In this document: one piece after another, positions 1-12,188 of the stretch
Layout: each line of letters begins with the position of its first letter
Position numbering within the stretch: position 1 is the first letter of the stretch
DNA from: Helopsaltes ochotensis
Lineage: Eukaryota > Chordata > Aves > Passeriformes > Locustellidae
Reading direction: 5' to 3'
Length of the DNA: 64,000 bases
Assembly (NCBI GenBank): GCA_013400155.1
Contig: VXBM01000017.1
Span: 1,387,996-1,451,995 of the forward strand
Notes under the pieces: model-generated
What the model saw: only the letters and a program-made list of their open reading frames with translations
Database searches by the model: none
What the model was told of the DNA's origin: nothing
Made by a program: the position numbers and the translations under genes

Positions 1-1691
1 TGCAACTCACATAATACTGACCACAGTCAGTCCATCTGCTGCAATCGTAGTAAAACAACAGAAATAATGGAACGGGGGATAGCTGCAATTCTTTTGTTAA
101 ACAGCAAAAGTAAAATCACTCATTATTGATTGATCCTGGAAAACCATAAAAGCATTTCTATTCAATAATTAAATACTGCACAGCAGAGGGAGTTATACCA
201 AAGACAGTTAGGATCCTGACATTATTAGAAAAGAAGTAAAATTTAGTTCAATCAATGAATTTCAGCATGAACAGAAGAAAATTATGATTGTGATCACATA
301 CAGTCATAAACGTTCCTTTGAAAAGAAAAATCATATAATTAAAGGTGCTAGTTTCCACATCAAATTCCACTTTGGATGTGGTTAAATTCCAGCTTGGTTA
401 AGTATTTCCTGTCTATTTAATTTCATCCTGTAGATCCAGCTGCACATAGTTATTCTACACTTCCTGTTCTAAACTATCACACAGTGCCATTGTGAGTTAT
501 TGAGCAGCTTCATTTTTGAATCTTTATATGAAGTATCGATTACATCATCTAGAAAGTGCTTTGAGACTCTCTGAGAAGTCACCAGAGATGTCAGGTTAGT
601 ATCCCTAACAAAAAACATGTAGTGCAAACTTTCAAAACCTCCAACTTTTAAAAAGTAGTATAAGTAAGAATTATTAGATTATGGCAAATTATGCAGAGCG
701 ACCAAAAAATAATAGCCAAATAAAAATTAATTCCAGACAGAGTTTTCAAAAAAGTTACCTCAATTTCATCATAAAGATGCTGGAGTTTCCATTATAGTAT
801 TAGAGGGGAAAAAAGCAAAGTGATTTAGAAACAGTTATACAAGATTAAAAAACTGATAAATGTATTTTTCTGTGTTTCCTCTCTTTCACTTTTTTGCATT
901 GCATAAGAAGTAGATGACTAAACACAAGTATGCCTTGTCAGTCACTCAGTAATACCCTAGCACTCTTACCAGCTCACAAAGGAACAGAGCAGCTGAGTCC
1001 TCAGATAACACCTGGTCTAAAAGCCTTAAAAGTACTTAAAAGTACTGATCAATATATAAAACTGCACCATATATAATCCCCAAAGGGAATCAGTTCACTT
1101 TTATGCTATAGTAAGAAGTAGAACTAGCAGTCCTTGACTGTCCAGCTTTCACAGACTTGGTAAACCTGGGCTTGCTGAACAGGTTGCTGCTATTTACAGT
1201 TTTTAATTTGCAACTCAGTCAAATAATCCGGTATCAATAGTTCATAATATACTTCTATTTCCTCCATAAATAGAACTGAGGCCTCTCTGAACTGAACTCA
1301 GAAACCAGGATCCTTTGACAACCAAAACAGCTCAAGCCCTCCTTTAAAATCTTACTTGGTTACACGTGCAGGAAGGAAAAAGAAACAGTGCTGTACACAA
1401 ACAGGTAATAGGTGGCACTCCAGCCCATGACCAAGCACTGGTGATTCCAAGCATTCTCCACAGGTACCTCAAACATGCAGCACTCACTCAGTCACAGGCA
1501 CCAAGGCTGTGCACAGAACAAGAACAACATTTTTGGAGGACATGAACATATTGTCAGTATGGATAAGTGAAGCGACAACACATCTGAATGAATTAAGAGT
1601 AAAACATCCAGCCATCCACATGGGAGCTGTCCCGTAACTCTTTCATCAGTTACAGCCTGAATAACAAAGAGGATAATTTACCTGAAGATGG

Positions 1692-1761
1692 CCCTAATTC
1701 CCATCACTTCAAAACCTAATTTCTGTCCCTAATTCCTATCACTTCAAAACCTAATTTCTGA
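1692..1761. repeat. 35-bp tandem duplication (two copies)
   Basis: Two adjacent 35-bp copies occupy 1692-1726 and 1727-1761. Both start CCCTAATTCC and end CTAATTTCTG plus one base. They differ at only two positions (C/T in the middle and T/A at the last base), so the duplication is relatively recent. Confidence 0.9.
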
Positions 1762-4700
1762 TTGTGCACCTGGAATACGCTTCGGCCAGGCATGTTGGGA
1801 AGTGATGTCCATTTCTGCACTGAGCTTTCACAACCCAAGCCTCTGTGACCAGATGGACTCACAATAGCTCAATTACCAGTGATGCAACTTCAGCAACAAA
1901 ATCCTCTCTTGGCTGTACCACGGTGACGAGTGAATGCTGCGACACCCACATCAATCCATGACTTCAGTCTTTCCTGTCCTAAAGATTGATGGAGGTTCTA
2001 CAGTAAAGTCTTCAGTGTAGAGGACATCACCTCTAACCACACAATCTGCTGATAGGCACATGATTCTTGTGGGGAAGTAAAAAAGGCATGGATATAACTT
2101 CAGCAGAATGCAGCCTCCTGAAGTTGACTGATTATTAAAAGCAACGAAGTAGTTAAGACAGGCACCTGGACATCACTGCAAGAATTCTGCACGAACATTT
2201 TATATAAAAAAAGCCTAGTTGGTAGCTACCTTTCCCCCTTTTAACCAACATACAGGAGCATAGAACTTAATTCTGGTTTTAGCCTACAATACATACATAA
2301 GGTCTACATCACTGCAATTTTCTCAAGAAACCTAGTTATAACATCACTTCTGTATGACACTCTAACAAACAGATTTCATCATTCAAATGGTTTGAACCAA
2401 ATTCATGTTCTTAAAAAAAGTCAGTGCTCACTATGTCTCAAAACCTAGACAAACACAAAGAACAACATATGCTGCCTATGACACCACAGGGCATCAAAGG
2501 GTTTGGATGCAGTAACAATCCTGGTGGAAAATCCATTTCCTACCAATACCAGGGACAACGTATTAGCAAGACTATTTAGTAAGACACATTAGAAAGAGAA
2601 AGACTTGCTACGGTTCCTTCAGCACGTTTCAGACTAATGACCCACACTAGTGAAAGACCTATTGGGCTTACAATGCAGATCAATGCTTATATGCAGTGAG
2701 CAGCTTCTCCTGATCCCGTTATACAAATTACAAGTTGCTCTGGAGAAACGGTAACACCACACTAAGTAAATGTAATTTCTCTTTTGTTTACACTTCTGTA
2801 AATTACAGTACTAGAATACCAATAAAGTTTCTCCACTCAAGTGAAGAGAAATGAAAGAACTTAATACCATGAAAAGTTGCAAACATGGAAATACATGTCA
2901 ACGAATCCATGAATGTAAAAAAAACCCACTGGACACATAGAGACAAATCTGGGAGATATCAGCTAAGCTATTTTCACATTCAACCTCAAATCAATTTTAC
3001 TGCAACATACACATAATGTTTCACATCAGGATAACTTATAATAAAATTTACTTTATTCTTTCTAAATGTATTTGCTGATGTAGGGAAACATGACCAAACA
3101 ATGAGTCTCCATTTAGCAGTGGAAACACAGAAATTATATTTGCATTTTTATTAAAATAATATGTGAAAGATGTATTACAGATTGAACTTCCTTTTGGAAA
3201 CTTTAGCTGCCCTGGGAGACAACACAGCCTAAAATATTTCTTTACTAAGAATATCCATAATAGTTTTGGAAAGGTCTTAAAATAAAATCTAAAATATGCA
3301 TGAAATATATGTTTTTCATGAGTTCTTTTTTTCCCCTGTCTTTTCCTTATGAGCTCTAAACTGCCAATTTTAATGTTTTAATATTTAATTCAATTCACTT
3401 AGTCTTTTCACCCTTTGCCTTGTAGGACTTAGGAGAGAAAGGTTGAAAAGTTAAAGAAAAGGGGAATTTATCTAATTAAATGAAAATCTTTTAATGATGT
3501 TATGAAACCACTCAGAGCAATGTTTTAGATTTGCTCCTGCTGTTGTTTGAAGCTGTGGTGTTAAAAATGCCCTGGTTAGAGTTACAGACTGTTCTAAAAA
3601 ACTGTGAGGAATTTATGTAGGATTTAAAACAGACACATGCTTTTAAAGTCGAGAACCTTCAAATACTACAGCTAATCCACACAATAATTCAACAACCAAC
3701 CATGCTCAAATTCCTAACAGATACCATATGCAACCTGTAATAAAAACTGCATCAAGGTATTTCAAGGAATAGGATAATTTCATTTTCCACTTAAGAGTCC
3801 TATTTACTTTTAATTACAAATTCTTATAAGGTCCATGAAAATTATTCCACCATTTTGCATACAACGCTGATACTGAAATGGCTCCTGAAGATACTTTACT
3901 TTCTGAAGAGATTAGGTTATTAAGTAGATATATTATGAGAAAATTACCAATCATTTATCGAAATATACTTGACAAACATACACCACAACAATGCCTTTTG
4001 TTTTCTGTAACTACAACAAAAAGAGAGGACACAGTGACCCATTTGGTTCAGAAGTATCAAAGGTACGAGTTAAAAAACAGTAAGGAAAGCAACCTCCAGA
4101 GTTCAATGTATCCTGTAATGGAAAACAGTGCTTTGACAATATAGGAATACACTGTAATGATACACGAATTTAATGGTTTAGCCTTTACATTTTTCTATCT
4201 ACTTTTTCATTCTACTATCCCTTCTCTCAACATCCTCCTCCTCCCTGAGGATTACATGTCTTCTGGAATCGGACTTTCTCACAGGAGTAACTGTGGTAAT
4301 AAAGCTGAACACAAATTTCTGTAGTAGTTAAAACAATGTACTTCATACAAATAACAGGATGTAATTCCTCTTATGACTGTCTCTTTAGTTAAGCAATATA
4401 TTTAGTTGGCTAAATAATTAGGCCATTGCTAAGTGGTAAGATTTTTCAAATGTGAATCTAATTAGCCTAAGCAAAGAAGGTATTTCATGGGAAATTATTT
4501 TTTGCCTTCAAGGAGATGATTCTACACTCAGTGAAATTGTGTCATCTTATTAACACTCAGCTTGTCTGGTATAGGTCCTGAATGATTTACTCCTGTACTC
4601 TGTTCCAAATTACAGATTCAGGAGTTCTTAAATACTAGCAACCTCTACCAAAATTCTCAGGATATCTACTAAAATGCTATATTTTGCAGAAGCAGAAACT

Positions 4701-7656
4701 TGACAATGTGAATATATTTTTAAAAACCAGTAAAGAATTCTATTATGTCAGCTGAAAAATTTCTGTCAATAAATGAATTAATTGTTCATTACCATGATGG
4801 GAACTTGGCACTCTTAACTGAGGAGGTTCAGCTTAGACCAGTGAAGTCCATAACTGCTGACAGCCACAAGCCATCAGAATACCAGAAGACAGGCACAGTT
4901 TCCCCCTTATTTCCTTAGAAATTAAAGGAGTATCTGACAACTATCAGATTCAGGGTCTTTGGCTAGATGGATTTTTGCCCTGGTCAACTCTGATGGAATT
5001 TGTTTTGCAGATATGAGCAATTGGAAAGATTTAATGTATCATTGGGCATAGCAGCCTTTTACTCTATGAACAGATTATAATTCAACACAGTACAGCTATT
5101 TAATAAACACGGCATGCACTAAACAAAGTATTTAAACTCTTCTATAAAACACCAAGAGCTCAGTGGTAATTCCTAAAGATGGCATAAATAACAATATGAC
5201 TATACAACTCCAGACAGCAAAAAATTTCACACTGTCCACCTGAGGTAATCACAGTATTTTGCAGCAACATAGATTCCCCCTCTCATGAGAGCATGGGGAA
5301 AAAAGGAAACAAAATGAATAAATACATCACATGACAAAAAATTATTTGTCCGGATAAAATCACTTTCATTTTAATTCACTTTATAACTAATTAAATGGCC
5401 TAAATTTGGGGTGCTCCCTTACTTCTGCTTCTGATTGGCTACAATGAACAATTCACAAAGCTTTTCTTGGGCTGTAGAATATAATTTCCTCGGTACTAAC
5501 ACTTCAACAGACTTCAGAAACTTACTAGTGTTCACTGAGTGGAAGCATGATCAGTCCATCTTCCAAAGGCCCGTGTTCAGTCTCTCAAACAAGCTATTTG
5601 GGAGATAATGCTGTACTTCAGCTGTGACTTCCCCTAAAGAACTACTTTTCAGAGTCCAAAATAGAATTAAACAATTCTTACTCTTACAAATTTAACATTT
5701 CAATAAAATATTTCTAAATGATTGCTTTAGTCTAGATTTGAAAGCTGTGTTTTTATCTATCTATAAGCTACTCAATAAAATGGTGCTTTGTCTTTTTTTT
5801 CCTGAAGTTGTTTTATGAAAAGATGAAGGAAAAATGATCATAAAACAATGTAATTTCTAAAAGCAAGACTATTGACTCCAACTGAAATGCTTTCCAAAGA
5901 TTTTTAATTGCCCTAAATTTGTGAAAAACTGCCCAGGAGATCAACAAATTCATATCAATGAACTACATTATACTATTGAGAGAACCCTTGGCCTCAAGCC
6001 AGGGAGAACAAATAGCAAGGACCATTTTCACTTGGCTGCAAATTATCAAAAAGCTAAGAGAAAGCTATGCAGTTAAAGTGACATGTTTGTATGGTGGGAA
6101 AAAGATCAAATATTGATCGTCCAAGCTGAGGTAATTAGAGCAGTTGTCAAGGAGATGTGATGCATGTCGTTAGCCCTACAGAAATGCATCTTTGTTTTAT
6201 ATTGAGTGAATTAGCTGTTCAGCAGTTGGCAGCAATTTTTTCTTTTCTTTCTTTAGAAGGCCATAGACCATTCAGTAGCAACATATTCCTGCAATTCAAA
6301 TTTTTAAAAAATAAACATACACAAATACACATTAAAAGCTTCTTCTAAACACTTAAAGTTTTTCTACCGTGACTTTTATGGATATTTTGTCAAATGGATG
6401 TGTAAAACATGCATCTTCTACTTAACCCCCAAATCCAATTCTCCCCAAAATATCCCCAATTGACAAAAGATGTACAAGATCTCAATTCACAACTGCAAAA
6501 TACCTCCAAGAAAAACAGCCCATCTGACACCTAACTGGGAACTTAACTGGCTTTCTCAGGGATTTCCCTTCAGAGTCATACAACTATTTAAGTGGTCTTG
6601 TTCTTCCAATTGTAAGACTGTTCTCAGTTTATGGAGAGCTTTATAAAACTTTCCATTTGGGTCAGAATTTGTCAGTGCTGGATGTCTTTTTTAAGCTAAA
6701 ATAATAATCTTTCCAGGAAATATTAAGCAGAGGACTTAAAAGGAAGGCATGAAGTAACTCTGACTTAAATTCAATTCTCCATAGGATGACAAACATGTGA
6801 GGACTAAGCTTTATCTTAATGTACTGCTAAAATAATTTTTTAAATAGTAAAGACTGAAAGATATGAATTTGATGAAATCCAGCAATTTATTTTTCCAAAG
6901 ACAAAATCACCTCTACAGTTCTATCTTGCAGACATTTCTCTCAAAAAAAATACGGTCTGGAAACCATCTGAATAGAGAGTACAGCAAGCAGCCACCTTCC
7001 AGTAGAATACTGAAGGTATTCTGAACTAAGCCTCAAAGCCTTCTTTCCTTACTATGATGATCCCAGATTTTTATTTTTTAAATACTTATCACCATTTTAA
7101 AGCTTCAACAGTAAGCCCTAATGATAGATTTTCATACTGTTCTCAAGAATTCAAAAAATTTTTATAAAGAGAAAACAAAACACAGCTGCTCAATCCACTA
7201 ATAAAAAAAATCTTCAGCATATTAATATAAAAAATGAAATAGCCTGTCTTTACTGCTATGCCATGTCTTTAGTTTATTCCAAGTAATTCAATAAAAATAA
7301 GTAGCTTTAACAGAAGCAGACCAGGCACTGGAGTTGATACTTTTTCACAAGCCTCTGTTCTTTTTGGGCAGAGCTGCACTGAATGTACAAACCTTTTGCT
7401 TCCTTTGGTCATTTACTCTTCCCTACACAGAATCAGATTCCTGGAATACCTATTTGCTAGAGAAGGAACACTTTATCATCACTTAGTTCAAATACTATCC
7501 TTCTTATAAAAGACAAACTAAAGTAAAATCTTGAGCCAAGTACAATATTTCACCAGTCTGGATGCCATGGGGCCCCATAACAAGACAATGCTTTATGGAG
7601 ACCTACTAAGCAATCGGACGTGAGTCTGAGAAATTGGCAGCCATTGGACTGCATAT

Positions 7657-8158
7657 TGCTAAGGAACCTTCCCTGTCCGACCATCCCGGAGCCACTCTGG
7701 CACTCACATCTGTGCCACCGGTGCTGGCACCCAAGGCCCTTCCAGCGGGAGACTTCCACGGGACTCCCTGGTCATCCCACACACAGGCACACAAGGTTTC
7801 CTCACCACCTCGATCCCCGGGCTTCCCACAGCAGAGGCTCAGATGACCAAATCCTTCAAATAGTTTAATCTTGGTGCAGTAACTAAACACAGTAACAATT
7901 TGAGCTGGTGCCTCCAAGAAGGGCCCATGGACGAAGGAACTGTGGGGCTTTTATGGCCTCACAGTTCAAGCACGGGAAGGTCTGGGGTCCTTGGCTCCTG
8001 CCGTGTCCCTGAGTGACCGGTCCCCTGGCTGAGACACAGCATCCTGTGCCCTTCATTATGCAAAGTGTTGGCAGCTCACGACCTCTTGACTGGGCTCCCA
8101 CCCAGCGCTCAACCTGCAGCTGCACCCTGAGCTACTGCACTGAAAGTGCTCCTTAACA
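7657..8158 (-). mobile_element. Solo LTR of an endogenous retrovirus, minus orientation
   Basis: This GC-richer island of about 502 bp has matching termini. On the minus strand it begins TGTTAAGG and ends CCTTAGCA, an imperfect inverted repeat (7 of 8) with the canonical TG...CA ends. It is flanked on both sides by the 4-bp direct repeat ATAT (7653-7656 and 8159-8162), the usual target duplication length for class I (ERV1-like) elements. On the minus strand there is a TATA-like CATAAAA (7949-7955) and an ATTAAA polyadenylation-type signal (7864-7869), spaced as expected for U3-R-U5. The two overlapping minus frames here (7606-7917 and 7883-8125) are LTR sequence, not genes. A target duplication on both sides argues for a solo LTR left by recombination. 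Confidence 0.83.
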
Positions 8159-11100
8159 ATATCCTCCCTGATAAATACTTAAGTACCTATTTCACATTTG
8201 CATTCCTGTCATAGTCAAACTCAGAAAAGAGTCTCCTTCATTCTTCCTGCCGCTAGAATTTGGTTGAAAACATGATGATACCTAAGTAAAAGCTATCCCT
8301 CAGATTGTGAAAAATTGCCCAGAAGAAAAGGTTCTTGTTTAAGTTGTTACAGAATTTTATTTCCTTACTGCATATAGAAGGAAAATATATTTCTTTGTCA
8401 TTAGAGTAACAACTTCCCTCGTTCATCCTAACGGAGGCCCAAATTTGACATACCATGAAATCTAAAAGAAAAGCAACCCAAAAGGCCAGAAAAACTACTA
8501 ATACAATAACCACTGAGCACAGTCCAGATATTCCACTTTCTTCTATCACGTACTTGGTCAATACTTGTCCCACATAACAGCACAAGGATTCAGAGTAGTC
8601 TTGTCTTTCGAAGACAACATTTTCACGCATACTGTATACTGTAAGGTAATAATTATTCTCACACACCAACATTGTGCAACAGGAGCAATATAGTGGTAAA
8701 ACAATCATGCCACTAAGAATATTTTCAGATACTGCCAGCTAAATGTTGAAAAATGCTGAATTTTTAATGTAACCAACTGCATATTTACTATCTTGATCAA
8801 TAATTAAAGTATACTTGTCAGAATACATAAACAAGAAACGTGATTTCAAATACCTTCATTTATTATGTTTGTTTACTTGCTTCATCCAAAACCTGATCAT
8901 ATTTACTCATCACAGAAGCTGAGAATTTCAACAGCACAGTAAATACCACACATTGTGTTTAGCATAATGAGACCTTTAGATCTGCTCAGTATTTCTGTTT
9001 CAGTACCAGTGCTGAAATTAGGATTCTTCTTACAAGATAAGTCAATTCTTTGGTCAACAAAAATGTTGTTTCAAAAACAATCAGCTCTTTTATTTATTAC
9101 AGGCACAAGGCAGTTGGCCTCTGAACAGGAACAAGGGAAGGGCTGAATTTTCCTCTTCATGTCCTGCTCACAACAGTAGACCTTTAGTCTTATGTGCTGT
9201 AAACTGCATCAAGCTCACAATCTCTCAAAAAAGAAAGGCCAGCAATGGGCGTTATCTCCATTTGCTTAACAGCAAGGACAGACAGTTCAATGGCTGCAGA
9301 AAAGAAATCATAAGGTGGCATGCACTGCCCTTTAGTGGTTATAGAAATTCTCATCCATGAAGTACAAAGCTGTTAGATTATCACTAAGAGGAGCATACCT
9401 TACTGTGCTTTCCTTAAAAAATCCCAATATGCACTCCCCAAACTTGCATATCTCAACAGCTTGAAAACCACTAGTCTCATTTCAATGTAACAAATACTTC
9501 AACAGGAAAGGATTTCAGAGGATATGTCTAAATGTGCCATGGTTTCTGACTCATCCAATTGCAGAGCAGGATAAGAAAGGAGTAGGCTTGAGAAGACAGA
9601 AAGATAGAAGAGGTGAAATAAAAGAGAAGGAGAAATTTAATTATTCATCCATGTAACACTGGACACTCTCAAGGGCTTTTAAAAAAGATACTGGCATGTA
9701 AGATACTAACTACTTCTGAAACTATTCTTGATGAATCAGTAATACCATCAGTATTACGAGGCACCCAAGTAACTTTGATTACTGAACCCTTAAACTTCTC
9801 TTTCTATTTACTGAAATTTTTATTTAGGTAACTTCACATTTGTTTTCCTACTCGTGCATTTAGATGGCCAGTGATAACTGCTGTTTGACCTCAACGGAGT
9901 GTAATGCTTCAATATTCCTCCACAGTTATTTCATGTACCACCCACAGTTCCAAGATTACAGGAAACAGCAGCATGAACTCTGAAAGACCTGATCTACTCT
10001 GTCTGTCTACAGGTCAATGGCTGTCACAATTTCCTCTGGTTAGTGTGCAACATTGAAAGGTCCAATAGAAGTTTAAAGCACATTTGACAGAAACACTACC
10101 ACATCTAGGCTAGTAAAGAGGGAAATTAATTTAGTTTAATTTTCACACTTACCCTGTGATCACGCAGCCCATGGCACAAGTCCATAGTCCCTGTTAGGCA
10201 ATTGTCATCTGATTTCTTTCGGTTTTTTTCAACAAATTTGCCCATGGTATTACTACAGGGTTATTTTACAGATTTGAGTATAGTATTACCTTCTATGGTA
10301 AGAATTATGGATTTGGTAAAGGGCATGCACTGAGAATCCAGTGGCAGGTGAAAATTATGGTAGCTATTCATTTAGTTACACATCCTGCCAGGAAAAGACC
10401 AAGTAATACGAAAGCCTTCAAACTAGTCTTGTATCCCATGTGACTGGATAATTTCATTATGCTAAATTAATGTTCTAAATCTACACTGTTCCACTGCCTT
10501 TCTTTCTTAGGTATCTAATATACGTTACCAAAATGAAAGGCAGTTTTATAGTATTTCCCCACAAAAGGAGATGCATTTCCTGTTTAAGAAAAAAATTTAT
10601 ACTTTTACAAAACTTGGATTTTCTCCAGCTCTCTCCTGTACATAAAAAACTTCTAGATTTTGCACAGAATGGATTTTAACAGCATAGCCCTGTTCAAAGA
10701 TGGAATAGAAGCTTAGTACTTTTTTCTCTTAGAACATCTTCAAAACTAAAATTAGTAGAAGCAGCACAGTGAGAAGTAAAGCAGTCTTCATGCATTAACA
10801 TGCTATTGACCAGCAGATAAAGTAGAGAGATAAGATAGCGTGGCTAATTAGTCTTTAAAACAAGTGCCTTAAAACACATTATTACTTAAAGTAATTATTT
10901 GATCTTTAAAAACTTTATCCATTCAGTTATTTTCACTATTTTGTCAGAGGCAGCACAGTGAGGCTGGACTCATCCTGTTTGAAATCTGCAAACTCTGGCA
11001 TTCACTGTGTTGTACTGGCTAAGACACTTGTGAAACAGAGGCAGCCAGCTGGGAGCTCTAGACAGAAGGTCTTTGGCACAACTTAGTTAATGAATCTAGG

Positions 11101-12144
11101 CCATGACGTCCAGTGGAGCACTTGGAGCATCTAAAGAATTGCAAGGAGTTAAATTCTATAAGCTTTAAGTTATTATGGGCTGCTTTCCAAAAAGCATGAC
11201 TTGCAATACTTGAGCATGCAAGCCAGATCCCATTTCTGGCTCCATCTCACGATGCTGTAATAGTTTAATTCAGCTGAACTAGAGATTCTCTTTTACTATA
11301 AAAATCAAGAGCTAGCACAATATAAGTGTTTCATTAACTGCAGCAAAATTAATTAGCAATTGATGTGAGAAAAGAAAATCAATAGTGTCCTGCAGCAATT
11401 CTGCATCTGTGTTGGCTTTCTTGCAAATTCTGCTCACTGCTGAAAACCCCGCAATGACAGAAGATGCACTTATTTTTTTTTTTAATAATATATCATATAA
11501 TACAATGTTTGTTGTTATCTTTAGACAAAGTATGTGTTAAGTCTAGTGTATGTGTAACCAGGAAACAAAGCTCACCTTAACTTTCTCTATGAGTACTCTG
11601 CAGGCTGAAAGTACCAAATCTAACATTCACTATTGTAAACGAATCGTGCAATAAAAACTAAATGTTCTTTCTCATGTCCGAAAAATAGTTCTAAAATATT
11701 ACAATCAGATTTCTATTATAATAAAGAAAAATTTGAAGCTACATTCAAAACAAATTGCAAACTATATATAAAGCAAATACCATCCTGGTATCTCTACGAA
11801 AAACAAAGCTTGAGACTCTGAGGGATTCCAGTTAGAACACAAAGACAGACATCTCTGTGAGTACCTGTGCACATGCATGGAATAGATCTGAACTCTTGCT
11901 CATATGGCCAAAAGTTCCTGATGGTGATATCTCTCATAGAGTCTGCACCTCTCTAAAGTACTGCCCAATGAATTGTCTTGGGACAGGAAAGCAGAACTTT
12001 GATCTTCAATAATGTTACATATACTTGGATTTTTACAGAACATTTTCTTGGAAGATGCCCCTAATTTCTTCAGAAATATAATTAATTCATAGTTTCCTTT
12101 CTGAGCACATCACAATGAGAAAAGGGAGGGATGGGACCCATGGG

Positions 12145-12188
12145 TATATCATATATATATATACACACATATACATATAAAGTATATA
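12145..12188. repeat. AT/AC dinucleotide microsatellite
   Basis: Alternating TA units with a short ACACAC interruption and further imperfect ATAC/ATAT units. It is simple sequence with no coding potential. Confidence 0.85.

Noticed and set aside
4070..4110. Minus-strand Phe-Leu-Thr-Val reminiscent of the next ADK exon
   Set aside because: A stop codon follows one residue later and no further ADK similarity is present.
7606..8125. Overlapping minus and plus open frames of 70-103 codons
   Set aside because: All lie inside or at the edge of the solo LTR (7657-8158), which explains their GC content and openness.
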